Shown in pieces: positions 20,936 to 31,771 of a stretch of DNA of 64,000 nt. The stretch comes from Paulinella micropora. Taxonomy: Eukaryota > Cercozoa > Imbricatea > Euglyphida > Paulinellidae. The first letter of the stretch is position 1. Each line of letters opens with the position of its first letter. The notes under the pieces were generated by a model. It was given only the letters and a program-made list of their open reading frames with translations. It ran no database searches and was not told where the DNA came from. A program made the position numbers and the translations under genes. The stretch lies in contig WBZZ01003576.1 of assembly GCA_019918135.1 (NCBI GenBank), positions 67,501-131,500 of the forward strand, given 5' to 3'.

Positions 20936-22540
20936 GTATATATTTTTTCCCCAAAATTTCGCCATGTTTTTTCCAAAATAAAAATCAAAATTTTATTACT
21001 TTCTGTAGGTGCAGAAACTTCGGGAGCTTTTCAATGTGTACATTCCCATGGATTGCAATAACACGGAGGATAAGGATGCCTTTCGCAAGTCACTGGTCAG
21101 TCCTCACGTAATGGAATGCTCATTTTCCCCACGGCCCTCGCTATCTCGTCAGACGTTAAGTGGATATACAGCTTGCTGGCGCGAAACAGCAAGTTTGGAT
21201 GCCATACACCTTGTCCATAGTTCTCCAGATACATCTTCACTGCAGCAACACCATGGTTCCCACCGATAACAAGATAGTATATGTCCTGATGCTTGTTGCT
21301 GGGAAATTGCTGGCTGAATGTAGAAGGTGGCCACTGCATTTCGGTGTTTTGATTGACCTTGCCCTCATCATAAAGTCTGGGAGCCTCCGCTTCGAACTGC
21401 TCCTTGCTGGTGAATTGCTGCCAGTTCAAAGTGTTATTCCAGAAAGGGTCGATGTAAGTCTCAGTCAAATTCCTCACATTTTTCTTGCCAAGTTCAGGCA
21501 GGTCTGGGAAACGATTCTCAGCCAACTTGGTAGACAGAGACTGGGCGTGATCTTTGAGGAAGGGACGACTTTGCCATGGTTCCGGCGCGCGGTACATGCG
21601 GGGAATAAAAATTTCTTTCACCCCGACCAAATGGTCCCTTTTGATCTCCAAAGAGCGCTGTTCAACGTCGAGCAATAAGAAGCCTTTCTTGAGAATTTGA
21701 TTTTTCAAAGCTTCTTGCCGCATGATTTCTGAAGTCCTTTCTTGTTTTTGCCTGGTTTCATCCTTGGCTTCCTGGGATTTCACCATCGCGGTACCAATGC
21801 ATTCTTGCGTTTCTTCTTGGCATTGCCGGCATTCTCTGTATCCTTTTCTTGCTTCCCTTTTTTTCGCTTGCTTGATTTGCCCTTGCTAGAAGAAGATCCT
21901 TTGGACTTGGTTGACTCAGTGGTGTCGGCTTCACTTTCTTGATCTTCATCTTCTTCCTCATCTTCCCCATCATCTTCCTTCTCCTCAGATGTTACTGAAA
22001 TAATTTCTTGCCTTGCTTCCTCTGATGTTGATTGAGGATTTGCAACTGGTTTGGGCGCAAGGGGGTCCTCAGATTTCTTCTCAGGTTGAACAGCCACAGT
22101 TTCAACGTCGGATTGAGACTTTTTTTCAAGCAAGGGATTGGGCGGTGATGTTGAAGAATTCAGGGTTGGTGCCGGCTTGGGAGTTGACACCTGAGCTGTG
22201 GGAGCTGCCGAGTTTGCTGATTTAATCCTGATCCAGATCGAGTAAGATCACCAGGCGAGATGTTGATCGTTGGTGGTGAAGAAGACGAAGACGACGACGA
22301 CGACGAAGAAGACGACGACGATGGAGAAGACGAAGACGACGACGTCGACGATGTCGACGAGGCAGAAACTTGAGAGATTGAATCTGAGAACAACACAATT
22401 CAAGAAAAATGAATCACTACATTGAATGCAAAAGGCAGCAAGAATGCTTACCACGTTGGTTCTCTGGAACCATGAGGCCCACTTTTTGAACAATTGAGTC
22501 CAAAATTTCCGGCCTGCTCCTGTCAAAAAATATAAGTTGT

Positions 22541-22558
22541 AGGAGTAGGGTCTACTCC
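22541..22558 (+). repeat. Palindromic intron motif, copy 6
   Basis: AGGAGTAGGGTCTACTCC inside the 113-nt intron 22,520-22,632. Confidence 0.8.
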
Positions 22559-22902
22559 AATTTTTTTTTATGTGTAAAACGGCCGAGACATCAGAGAAGC
22601 TTGAAAAGCAACAAAAGGAAAGGAGAAGTTACCATGCTTGTTTCAGTTTTTTCACTTTTGCACTCCAATGGTTGTTATTGAGCGTGGTAAGCATAAGGAA
22701 AAAGCAGTATTCCTTCTTGGACTCGTCCACGAGCACATTTTGTAGTTCCTCTTTGCTTGCAAGTTTCAATGCGGACCACTTGGCGAACAACTGAACACAA
22801 AATCAAAGCTCTGTGAATACGCAAAAATTCCTTTTTTTCCTTGAAGGACCAAAATCACACCAAAAGCAACAACGAAATGTTAGCAGTCATCACAGAAACA
22901 AA

Positions 22903-22923
22903 GTCGGAGTAGGGTCTACTCCT
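22903..22923 (+). repeat. Palindromic intron motif, copy 7
   Basis: GTCGGAGTAG, GGT, CTACTCCT inside the 280-nt intron 22,791-23,070, preceded by CACAGAAACAAA. Confidence 0.8.
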
Positions 22924-23550
22924 ATTTTTTCAGATTGTGTGACAGGATACATTATCACAACATGAAAATATGACCGTCCAGACATGAAAATTATAGGTTG
23001 TGATAAAAAACATGGGACGCTGTATGGGAAAAGTAACGGTTTTTTGTAAAAAAAAGAGGCTGAAAAGTACCTTGGGCCACTCTTCCTGAACATCATGAAC
23101 AAGTAAAGATCTCCAACCTTGAGTTGGAGGAATGAAATCTGAGCTCAGGACGGAGTACCTAGTTATCACAAACCAAAACAATTGAGGATTTTGATTTAAA
23201 TTTTTTTAAAAAAATCTCAAAAACAACACACAAAAAACAATTGGCTGAAACAGTAAATTTCCAAGAATGTGATTGATACAAAATTACAGACATGACGTAC
23301 CGCTTGCCATTGTTGCAAAAAATCTTGGTCTCCAATTCAGTTGGATCGAAAAGAATCTTCTTGATGTCTTTTTCAGGGTCCAACTGGACCAGCCCTGCAC
23401 CCTGTTCCAAGGGTTTGATGTTCCACCTCATTTCAGGAGCTCCTCCCCTCCTGCGAGGTTGCGGAGGAAGCACAGCAATCGTCATCTCTGCTTTTGTGCA
23501 TGGAACGCTGTACTCGTTTGCCTGTGAACAAACAAAAATCAAAAAACATA

Positions 23551-23570
23551 GGAGTAGATCCTACTCCGAC
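23551..23570 (-). repeat. Palindromic intron motif, copy 8
   Basis: GGAGTAGATCCTACTCCGAC inside the intron upstream of the exon at 23,521. The loop differs but the arms are intact. Confidence 0.75.
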
Positions 23571-23851
23571 TTTTTTTTTGTGATAAGAAATCGAGGTTAA
23601 AAAATTTACCGCGTTCGTACGCGAACGGCCCGCTCCTCTCCTTTACTTTCGTTTCCTGAAAAAAACGAACGGTCGAGTTGCACCATAACTGTTCATCCAG
23701 ATGAGCAACACCAACTCAGACAACAAAACGCACGTTTTTTTCGCGTGGGCGGCTTCTCTTGTCCAAGCAGAGGTTTTCAAGCAGGTAGAAATCAGCTTTC
23801 TGGCCGCGGGCCATACCACGCCAACGTCGACCAGCAGTTTCTTGGATCTCC

Positions 23852-25947
23852 AGATACCTGCACACTTTTCCTGAATTGGCGGCAGCTTGTCGGAGAGCTC
23901 TGCCTGAAGATTGCATCCACGCTGTTGTGCTCAAGCGCAACTGGATTGTCAACTTTAAACGCTTCTACGAAGTGGGTGATCGTTTCAACAAAACGATTTT
24001 TCATGGATCTCGCGATATCCACGGGTTCTTGTTTGATGTTAGCTGTGTCGATGAACGAAGGCAGGTGCGCCTACAGACCAAGGAATGGATGCGCATGGAA
24101 TGTTGGATACCGTCCCAAGAAAATATTCAGCTCGTGCTGCCCAGACAACTCTACGTTGTTCCAGCCATTTCCCTGCTTTCCATTACGGAGCTTGACAATG
24201 TCATCTCCAGCCTTGCCAGACATCTCAAACAGAACGAGAGTGAATTGCAAGAGAAGGATTTCGATTCCGACACTTCCGCTGCAGAGCGTTGGCGGGAAGG
24301 GCCTGGAACACGAAGAGGTTGGCGTCGTGAGCCGACCGAAAACACGCTTCGCCACTGGCGAAAGTTTCGTGCGAAAGAGTTAAAGTCGGAGGACTGTCAA
24401 GAGTGCTTGGAGCGGGCATCGGCGCAACGAGACGTCGTCATCAGTAAAAAACTTTCTGATGAAGAAAATAAAATCAATCGCGCCAAGAAAACTAACGCAA
24501 TACACGCAATCAAAAGACATCTGCTGCATGGAGATGGAGTCTGCACGCGCAACTTAATCCTGGACGAGGATACCACCGGTGAAGACGTGTGGGTGTTTAC
24601 AAACAACTGCTTGGGGACAACGACCCTGAAGGAAAACAAGAGGTCAAGCCATGCTGTTCAGTTTGCTATGTTTTGTTCCGTGCTGTTTTTGCATACTACT
24701 TTTGCTGTGTAACTTGATATCAAAACAATAACACAAAAAAAAGTCGGAGTAGGGTCTACTCCGACATTTGAAACTTGTGAAACAAATTTTGAATCTAAAT
24801 GCTGTTCCTTATCTGCTTTTTAGCCTGAGCAGGAGGAATCTGCGCAAGAACCTGAAGCCATGGACGTCGGATCTGGGGAAGATGTAGAGCAACAGCCTCG
24901 CCCTGACAATGTTCAGCACCAAGCGCAAACAGAAAATTCTTTTTCTGGAGGATTCGGCTCCGGTACTGTGGTGCAAACCGAGCGGCAATCAACAGCTACA
25001 AATAATGCTCAGACTTCCAGATTGAGGCAGCCGGTTGGCAACGATAATGAAGGACGCGAAACGGATCTTTTCATCGAACGTGGTCGCCTTCAAAATTCTC
25101 TACCTTCACAGGCAGTCGACACGAGGGATGTTCGCCCTGGCGGTGTTTTTCACCTGCTCAATGCGGAAAACGCACACGAAGGCAATATCGAGGAGCTGGA
25201 TCGTTTCGAGCTTCCCTTTCCAGACGCTGCTCGACCTCTACAAGGCAAGGAGAAAAAGAAGGACAGTCTGGTCAAGAAACGCAAGGGCTACTTGCAGCCC
25301 CACGACATGGTGTTGGCAAGGGTGGAGTATGGCCAAGGAGGCGAAGCGGCACAGCAGCCAGTTTGTCTGTTCAAGGTCGTTAAGATCTTCAAGGATCGGC
25401 ACAAGCATGCTACCTGGATGAGGGTGCGATGGTTTGGGCAGGAAGAAGACTTCTTCTTGGGCAGGTACGTTGAGAAAAAAGAAAAGCTCGCCGCAAAAGA
25501 TCAGCAGGCCATGGAGAGGTTGCGCAGACAAGGTAAGGATCCCAATCTTGAGGTCCGATTCAAGATCACGCCAGACGAAAACTTTTTCCTTTGCGCCGCG
25601 GATGGGTCCAACTTGGTACAAGGTCGTAAATTTAACCCGCCACTGATCGTTCACTGGGGCAAAGAGGTCGACATACTGACAAAAGACACCAAAAAATAAG
25701 GGACACCGTGGTGAGACTCATCACGACAGACGTTAGGCTCCTGAATCTTCCCGGTCTAGACATCGTTCAGGCTGTTGAGCACGCGCGCTCAAGAAACCAG
25801 CGCAGGATCAATGTTTTCAAGAAAAACATTTCTCAGATCTCTGAAACTTCGAGCTCCGAATCGAGCTCTTCATCTGAATCGGACGATGAAGGCTCCTCCT
25901 CTGAAGAAGAACTTCCCCGAAAAAAAAGCAACAAAAGGAAATTGTAA
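23852..25947 (+). pseudogene. Unrecognised spliced host gene, charged nuclear-type protein
   Basis: The first open block, about 23,852-24,642, contains LHTFPELAAACRRALP and WIVNFKRFYEVGDRF and no stop for about 260 codons. An intron 24,643-24,823 (GT-AG, with palindrome copy 9) precedes a second block, 24,824-25,699. This block has a Gln/Glu-rich start, a basic stretch (KKDSLVKKRKGYL), and a region with DMVLARVEYG, VCLFKVVKIF and WMRVRWFGQEED. That pattern resembles small beta-barrel chromatin-reader domains, but I cannot name the family. After TAA at 25,697 another frame (25,708-25,947) continues with a Ser/Glu/Asp tail and a basic end, probably the same protein after a slip. The frames before and after the intron do not join in phase at the best donor. 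Parts of 23,716-24,355 are also open on the minus strand, so the 5' end is uncertain. Confidence 0.45.
24743..24765 (+). repeat. Palindromic intron motif, copy 9 (perfect)
   Basis: Perfect 10-bp arms GTCGGAGTAG and CTACTCCGAC around GGT, preceded by CACAAAAAAAA, inside intron 24,643-24,823. Confidence 0.85.
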
Positions 25948-26228
25948 TGTTGAATGCTGTACTTTTGAAACGGGATACCCAATCTTAGGTGTTGGCAATG
26001 AAATAGGTTTGATTTAATTTCTAGAAATATATATTTTGTCTAATTTGAGTTAGATTGTTATCAGCTCCTGACTTGTTAAAACAACATTACGACAGACAGT
26101 AACAAATTCAGCAAGCCGCGCCAGAGCTGGGAATGTTTTTTAGAGATTCTTTCATCAGTTAGACTGGGAGTCCATAAACTGGATATTGTAAATTACAAGC
26201 CGGCTGCAATGAGTGAGTGATAAAAAAA

Positions 26229-26249
26229 GTCGGAGTAGACCCTACTCCT
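26229..26249 (-). repeat. Palindromic motif, copy 10 (intergenic)
   Basis: GTCGGAGTAG, ACC, CTACTCCT in non-coding DNA downstream of the plus-strand host gene. Confidence 0.75.
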
Positions 26250-26403
26250 GAAAATATAACTTGCAAGGATATGCTTAACCTCTCTGAAATTACTGCCCAC
26301 AAGTGTAATTCCAGTGATAGAAATCATTTAAGCTTTGCATCGAAAAAATAAAGTAGGAAACTTGGTCCTCTGCATATGGACTGTTTCCTCAGTTAATGGC
26401 GCC

Positions 26404-26448
26404 TTGGTAATTCTCTACCACCTGCTGACAGCGGTAGACAATTACCAA
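26404..26448 (+). other. Hairpin H1
   Basis: Arms TTGGTAATTCTCTACC and GGTAGACAATTACCAA pair at 15 of 16 positions around a 13-nt loop. Confidence 0.7.
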
Positions 26449-26537
26449 TGCACAACGACGATGATGTGGCGTGATTGACTGCTTTTACGCGAGATCGAAC
26501 GTACTACGGAATAATTCCTTCTATCTCGGTCTAAATT

Positions 26538-26569
26538 CAGTGAGGTAAATATTAAAAATTACCTCACTG
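26538..26569 (+). other. Hairpin H2
   Basis: A perfect 11-bp stem, CAGTGAGGTAA against TTACCTCACTG, with an AT-rich 10-nt loop. Confidence 0.7.
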
Positions 26570-26841
26570 CATTCAGATACGTCGAACCCTGATTTTTTTC
26601 TTTGCTTCTTCGGACGGGATCTTCTCGTTCCTTCTTCCTTGGTTCGTTATTTTGGTTTTTTCATCGCTTCTGCTCCAGCACTGAAACAAAATCAGAAGCG
26701 CTGACAAAAGCACCGTCGACGTGGTAGCTCATGCCTCAAGGATTGGTGACCACGTTTACAGTTAGGACCAGACCACACTCCAGGCCCGCGTGGTAAAATC
26801 CCTACCTTGCTGTCAATATTTTCTCAACCATTTGTCTCCAA

Positions 26842-27033
26842 TTGATTTCCCCATTGTGCACCCACAAGTACAATTTTTCTTGCCTTAAATATTTCAATGA
26901 TCGTACTCAGGGAAAGAATGAAAGGCTAAAAGAAGCTGGGTTCTCTGAGGATGAACTGTTGCTTGTTGGAGAATTGGCAATTCCAAGTTGCGCGATTGTT
27001 GGCGACTTGGCATTGCAAAGACTCTGCGCCTGA
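26842..27033 (+). other. Short open frame, probably not a gene
   Basis: The frame is 63 codons (including NERLKEAGFSEDELLLVGEL), with no neighbouring exon or promoter I can identify. It may be an exon relic, and the call is weak. Confidence 0.15.
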
Positions 27034-27046
27034 TGACAACGTTACT

Positions 27047-27103
27047 CGGGAGAGGTAGCATTGTTGGATACATCGATTTTGTCTAACACTTCTACCTCGC
27101 CCG
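27047..27103 (+). other. Hairpin H3 (22-bp stem)
   Basis: Arms at 27,047-27,068 and 27,082-27,103 (outer part CGGGAGAGGTAG against CTACCTCGCCCG) pair at about 18 of 22 positions around a 13-nt loop. The size is like a small-RNA precursor. Confidence 0.7.
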
Positions 27104-27143
27104 GACGCGCATGGTCTAGTCTGATATTACAAGTACCACCGGC

Positions 27144-27219
27144 AGTCCTCGTAAGTTTCCACGTCGTGTCATGATACCAGCTGGTCGTATAACCTAACCC
27201 GTGGAAACATACGAAGACT
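27144..27219 (+). other. Hairpin H4 (20-bp stem, palindromic centre)
   Basis: Arms AGTCCTCGTAAGTTTCCACG and CGTGGAAACATACGAAGACT pair at 18 of 20 positions. The centre contains the palindrome CCAGCTGG, so the whole 76 bp is an imperfect cruciform. Confidence 0.75.
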
Positions 27220-27290
27220 TACACAGGTTGTACGATAGGCTTCTGCGTTACTTGTGCGCTTGGGCGTAGATTACTGTTGCTGTGCAGTCT

Positions 27291-27332
27291 GTTTGAGCTG
27301 CCGATAGTTCTTCTGAAATCGGCAGCGCAAAC
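27291..27332 (+). other. Hairpin H5
   Basis: Arms GTTTGAGCTGCCGAT and ATCGGCAGCGCAAAC pair at 14 of 15 positions around a 12-nt loop. Confidence 0.75.
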
Positions 27333-27409
27333 ATATGCGACCTAGTTGATCTTTTCAGTAAGGTTTCCCCCCTCTCAGATACTTTTAATTATGTGCACAC
27401 AAAAAAAAG

Positions 27410-27432
27410 GTCGGAGTAGGGTCTAGTCGGAC
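27410..27432 (+). repeat. Palindromic motif, copy 11 (degenerate, intergenic)
   Basis: GGTCGGAGTAGGGTCTAGTC, then GGAC, preceded by CACACAAAAAAAA. This is the last copy in the window. Confidence 0.65.
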
Positions 27433-27537
27433 TTTTCAAAATTCTGTGCTCTATAGTCAACCCAACACAAACCAAATTCCATAACGTATTCCTATCAATT
27501 TTTATTTTTGCGATATACGAAGTATCACACAACTGCC

Positions 27538-27866
27538 TTTGGGAAGCTAAAAACGAACCTTTTTGTAATTTTCCCCTCCCTCCCTCCCCCCCCCCTGACC
27601 CCCTAAAAAAAGCAAATCCCATTCACGAAATAATTTTTCCGACCAGTTTCTGCTTCTTCTTCTTCTTCTTCTTCTTCTTCTTCTTCTTCCTTTGGGAAGC
27701 TAAAAACGAACCTTTTTGTAATTTTTCCCTCCCTCCCTCCCCCCCCCCCCCGACCCCCTAAAAAAAGCAAATCCCATTCACGAAATAATTTTTCCGACCA
27801 GTTTCTTCTTCTTCTTCTTCTTCTTCTTCTTCTTCTTCTTCTTCTTCTTCTTCTTCTTCTTCTCTC
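27538..27866 (+). repeat. Direct duplication of about 153 bp with (TTC)n ends
   Basis: Units at 27,538-27,690 and 27,691-27,866 share TTTGGGAAGCTAAAAACGAA, a CCCTCC/C-run block and CACGAAATAATTTTTCCGAC. Each then runs into (TTC)n. Confidence 0.85.
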
Positions 27867-27879
27867 TTCCTTCTTTTCC

Positions 27880-28020
27880 TGTTGTTGCCTCTCTTTTTTC
27901 TTTCCTTTCTTCCATCTCTTTCTTCTCTCTGTCCTCCCTCTGATTTCTTTCGTTTTCTAGCAATTCTTAATTGCCTTGGTTTGTTCTGTAATTGCCTTAT
28001 CTATAAAGGATTAAACGCTT
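27880..28020 (-). other. Inverted relic of the low-complexity frame at 28.15 kb
   Basis: On the minus strand, 27,963-27,870 encodes ENERNQREDREKKEMEERKE and then a Lys run. This resembles LLEDERKQREAREQKEKARM and the Lys run on the plus strand at 28,190. The two blocks look like an inverted duplication around 28,000. Confidence 0.4.
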
Positions 28021-28101
28021 GCTTTCAAAGCACAGGTGGCCGGACCATCCTGTGTACACATATATACATTCTGTATCGAAGCGATAATATTGTGTACACA
28101 G

Positions 28102-28297
28102 GAGGATTCGGCCGCTGGTGTTTCGAAAGCAGTCGTTGAGTCCCTTATCAACAAGGCAATTGCAGATCAAACCACATCCATTAAGAAACTTCTAGAAGAT
28201 GAGAGAAAGCAGAGGGAGGCAAGGGAGCAGAAAGAGAAGGCAAGGATGGAAAAAGAAAAGCAACAACAGCCGCAGGAGAAGAAGAAGAAGAAGAAGA

Positions 28298-28329
<32 letters not shown>

Positions 28330-28839
28330 GAGGAGGAAGAGGAGGAGGAGGAGGAGGAAAGTCAGAAGAAAAAGAAAAAAAAGAAGAACAACAGCAACAA
28401 CAGTAATAACAATAATACTAATACTACTAATAATAACAGTAATAATAATAACAGTAATAATAGCAAGAGCGAGAAAGAACAAATGCTGGAGGACGTGATC
28501 GCGCGCATGGCGGCTGGCGCTTTTACTGGTAACACCTCCACCCCCCCCCCCCCCCCACGCGGCACCGGTCTCGCCACCACCAGCCCGCAAAACTCACCAA
28601 GTTTTTTTGAGTTTGCGTTAGCGTCGATGGCGCTGAGACGTTCATTTCAACTACATGCACCAGGTTCTCGTATCGCTTCCTTTTTCCTTTCTCTGCCAGA
28701 CGCTTCAAATTGTTTTGCTTTTGTTTTGTTGTTTTTGTGTGCACCGGGGGGGGGGGTGCACTTCCATGTTTGCGCTACTACTAGCGGAATTACCAACGGA
28801 AACTTGGAAGTAAACAAATTTCTAATTTACTCAACTTAG
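28102..28839 (+). other. Lys/Glu/Asn low-complexity open frame, possible exon
   Basis: A splice-acceptor-like TGTGTACACAG ends near 28,101. The frame then encodes a short amphipathic helix (VVESLINKAIADQTTSIKKL), a charged coil, Lys, Glu and Asn runs, MLEDVIARMAAGAFTG and a Pro run. A real coiled-coil exon with expanded repeats is possible, but most of the length is microsatellite. Confidence 0.3.
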
Positions 28840-29309
28840 TATTATACATTTAGATTTGTGTTGTTAATTAAGAATTCAACTGATCTCTTTACTTTGCGTA
28901 GTCAAACCCCCCCCCCCCCCCCACCACCACCACCACCAACGTGAATCCCCCTCCCTTAGCGGGCGGCAGGAAATTTTTAAAGGTAAAAGCAGCTCATAAT
29001 GTAGGAAAATACTAAAACCAAATAAAACAAAACAATGAAATCAAGGTGCGCATGGTTGTCGCTTGTTTCCAGCATGGTCTTGTCGTTGCCGGCATGAAAA
29101 AAAAGTAGAAAAATTATAGTGTCAGACCGGTTTCGGTCCACCTCTGGAGGTGAAGTCCAAGTGGTTGACTATTAATAAAAACATGTTTAATATCATTCTA
29201 TTTATGTTCTGTAACCAAATACTGAATTCCCATTCATTTGCACAGTTTTCTGAAGTTCCTAAAAATCTTGAAAAAATTTCGCAAAAAGTGATACCCCCAC
29301 CTTTGACGA
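28840..29309. other. Intergenic stretch, nothing recognised
   Basis: It contains a C-run with (CCA)n near 28,905 and otherwise AT-rich DNA without open frames. Confidence 0.5.
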
Positions 29310-31440
29310 ATGGTTAGTTCTATGTTTAACAGCTCGTTGCGGACCGGGTCTAAACCGTCGGCCCACAATAGAGGGAATATTAAGCCTATAGCTAAATTCA
29401 AAGGAGGAGACAGCACTCAATCATCCAACTATAGACCTGTCACCTTGCTCTCGGTTATCGATAAATTCTACGCCCCCCTCCTGCAAAATCGACTAGCCCC
29501 GTGGGTAGAGAGTAATGGGCTGCTCCCAATGTCACAAGCAGGGGGTAGGAAAAACATGAGTTGCCAATCTCATACCTTCTTACTCCACAAGATGATTGCC
29601 AACCACTCAGGCCCCGTGTTCATAGGCTTCCTTGATGTTTCCAAATCATTCGACTCGATAGGAAGAGAGAGAATGTGGAGTAAGCTTGCCCTGATGGGCA
29701 TTCCAATCCTTTACGCACTTAAGGGACCCTATAATGGAGTCGAATGCCATGTCCACACTGATGATGGGTCGTCTTCGTGGTTCCAGTCAAACAGAGGTGT
29801 TCGCCAAGGTTGCCCTCTCTCGCCATTACTCTATAACCTTTACACTGCGGACTTAGCAGCCGAGCTCATTTTCTCAGGCCACGGGCCGTCTATTTGCACT
29901 GAAGACCATGTGCCAGGGGATAAGATGCAGTGCTGTCTATGTCTAAATGCACTATTCTTTCTTGATGACATTGCTCTCCTAGCAACTAACGAAATTGAAC
30001 TCCAAGCTATGCTTGATATTTGTTCCTCTTGGGTAAAAAGAAATGGATTATCTTTCAACCATGGTAAGTCCCAAGTAGTCAAGTTCAGAGGGGGCTAACC
30101 GACATGTTCAGCCAGGGCTGCCCCAGAAAAAACTTGTCCTGTACATGATCGGTCCGAGCACCCGATGTGAGTGTTGGACCTTGACAGGATACACAATTCG
30201 ACGCACGCAGCATTACAAGTACTTAGGCATCACCTTTGATGAGAATCTGGCCTAGTCAAAGATGAGGGCTACCCAAGCCGAGAAGGAGAGACGACTCCTT
30301 AACACTGCCCTAGCGATGGGGATCAGAGGTGATATTTCCCCTGACAACGCCAGTATGCTCATGCAGTCCACCGTCTTTCAATCGTTAGACTGGGGGTCTG
30401 AATTCTGGCATCCGTGGGGTACCTGGAAAGAGGGAGACACAGTCCTTCACTTAGCCGCTAAGGCTACCCTAACAGTCCCCACTGATTTTCCCTCTCTCAT
30501 TGCGAGGGGAGAATTAGGATGGTGGACTACAGTAGGGAGAGGTAGCTTAAAGAAGCTGAATCTCTTCCGAACTCTACAATCATCTTGTTCTGTCATTGGT
30601 AAAGTGTTAGACATAAGCTGCCACCTCGCGATTACAAACAAGTACTACAACTGGGCAGCTGGGACCCTTGATATTCTTTTAAAGAGTCCTGTCTTATCCC
30701 AGGTAAGCCACCCCGCAAGTCATGTGTTGCAGTAATGAAACACTCGTCTAAACTGTCGCTTAAATCCTTAGTCCACAACTATGAGGAGTCATCTTGGAAC
30801 TCATACGCCCTAGCTAACACTAGTTCGAGCTATGCACAGTTCTATTTGAGTTTAACCCCTAGACTCACTCTTCAGCCCTACCTCACTAATTCATTCACTA
30901 ATTACAAGGGCGGAAGGAGGTCAATTACTCTAGCAAGAGCCAGCCGGCTTAAATTCAGACTTAACTATAATTCCTTTGGTTCCCCAAAGGACGCCATGTG
31001 CGGAGTATGTAACTTGTCAACTTTTTCAGATACTCACATCATATATGAATGTCCTTCACATCACGCAATTGATCTGAGAATTACTTTCCTCATTTCATAA
31101 AAAAAGCCTCCTCAATTGGTTCCAATAATTTTAATTTTGTACATGGTGACACGTGGCGCTCCTTTTTGTCGTGGCGCTTAAGATCACCTGACCATGTCAC
31201 TTCTCTGAGGGGGTTTTTATCAACCATAGCTGCTAGATTGAAAACTAAATGACTGACTCTTCATCAACACACCAGTTTTAGTAAGGCCGCTATCCACCAC
31301 TTATTTTATCGAGGTTACGGCGCATTATTAACAAAAAATTTCTAAGTAACAGGGAAAAAAAAAAGAAAAATTATGACGCAAGTTTAATGACGATCACTAT
31401 AGATTCCAAGGGACTGAAAAAAAAAAAAAAAAAAAAAAAG
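29310..31440 (+). pseudogene. Second LINE family, 5'-truncated reverse transcriptase
   Basis: The copy starts within the RT domain. IKPIAKFKGGD and NYRPVTLLSVIDKFY are the first fingers motifs, GFLDVSKSFDSIGRERMW holds the first Asp, and NRGVRQGCPLSPLLYNLY is the template-grip motif. FFLDDIALLAT stands where YADD is expected. The frame ends at 30,098. Further blocks (30,262-30,735 and 30,735-31,100) carry the connection region and a zinc-binding end (CGVCNLSTF, then YECPSHH). At least three breaks separate the blocks. No endonuclease is present upstream. A 3' UTR follows and ends in an A-run at 31,418-31,439. The sequence is clearly unlike the LINE at 13.7 kb. Confidence 0.75.
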
Positions 31441-31447
31441 TAACAGT

Positions 31448-31771
31448 GAGCCTTACGTGCATCCTTCCCTCCATAAGTTCTCATAATCACTAGGGGGTTT
31501 ATAGGAAGCCGAACAATTTACCGCTTCGTGCATTTAGACCATGATATGACCAGCTTCTTACCTGCGATATACTCGTCCTCTTACTGTGTATGCTATTGCA
31601 TCTTTCTTTCCCTATACAATATCATGTCTCTCTGTTGTCTTGGCTTTTGTCTGCCCTTACTTATACTAATCTGTTTGTTCCCCATTTGATTTTTAGTTTA
31701 TATCTTTTTTCTCAGTTTCATCTTTTTTTGGCGCCAGTTTAATAACAATCATTAAAGATTCCAAGTGACTG

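Larger units (their letters stand above)
21107..23649 (-). pseudogene. ParB-methyltransferase-like host gene, upstream half (ParB part)
   Basis: Minus-strand exons, in transcript order, are about 23,649-23,615 (uncertain), 23,521-23,301, 23,158-23,071, 22,790-22,633, 22,519-22,452 and 22,383-21,107. Introns of 68-280 nt have GT-AG ends, and phases agree from 23,521 to 22,383. The large last exon encodes a Ser run, a Pro/Ser linker, a long acidic Glu/Asp stretch and a basic Lys-rich patch. A domain follows with VGVKEIFIPRMYR and IYYLVIGGNHGVAAVKMYL. The second motif resembles the G-x-x-R/H-x-x-A box of ParB/sulfiredoxin-fold proteins. The exon ends at a GTGAGG donor at 21,106. Frame slips occur near 22,235 and 21,785. 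ParB-then-methyltransferase order is known in bacterial and phage proteins, which supports joining this half to 1-2,981. Confidence 0.5.

Noticed and set aside
20603-21095. Plus-strand exon candidates ENVWQTDVFSK (20,603-20,635) and VQKLRELFNVYIPMDC (21,009-21,095), with splice-like borders and matching phase.
   Set aside because: No further plus-strand exons adjoin them, they lie opposite the minus-strand gene's intron, and the minus-strand model is better supported. Transcript data could reverse this.
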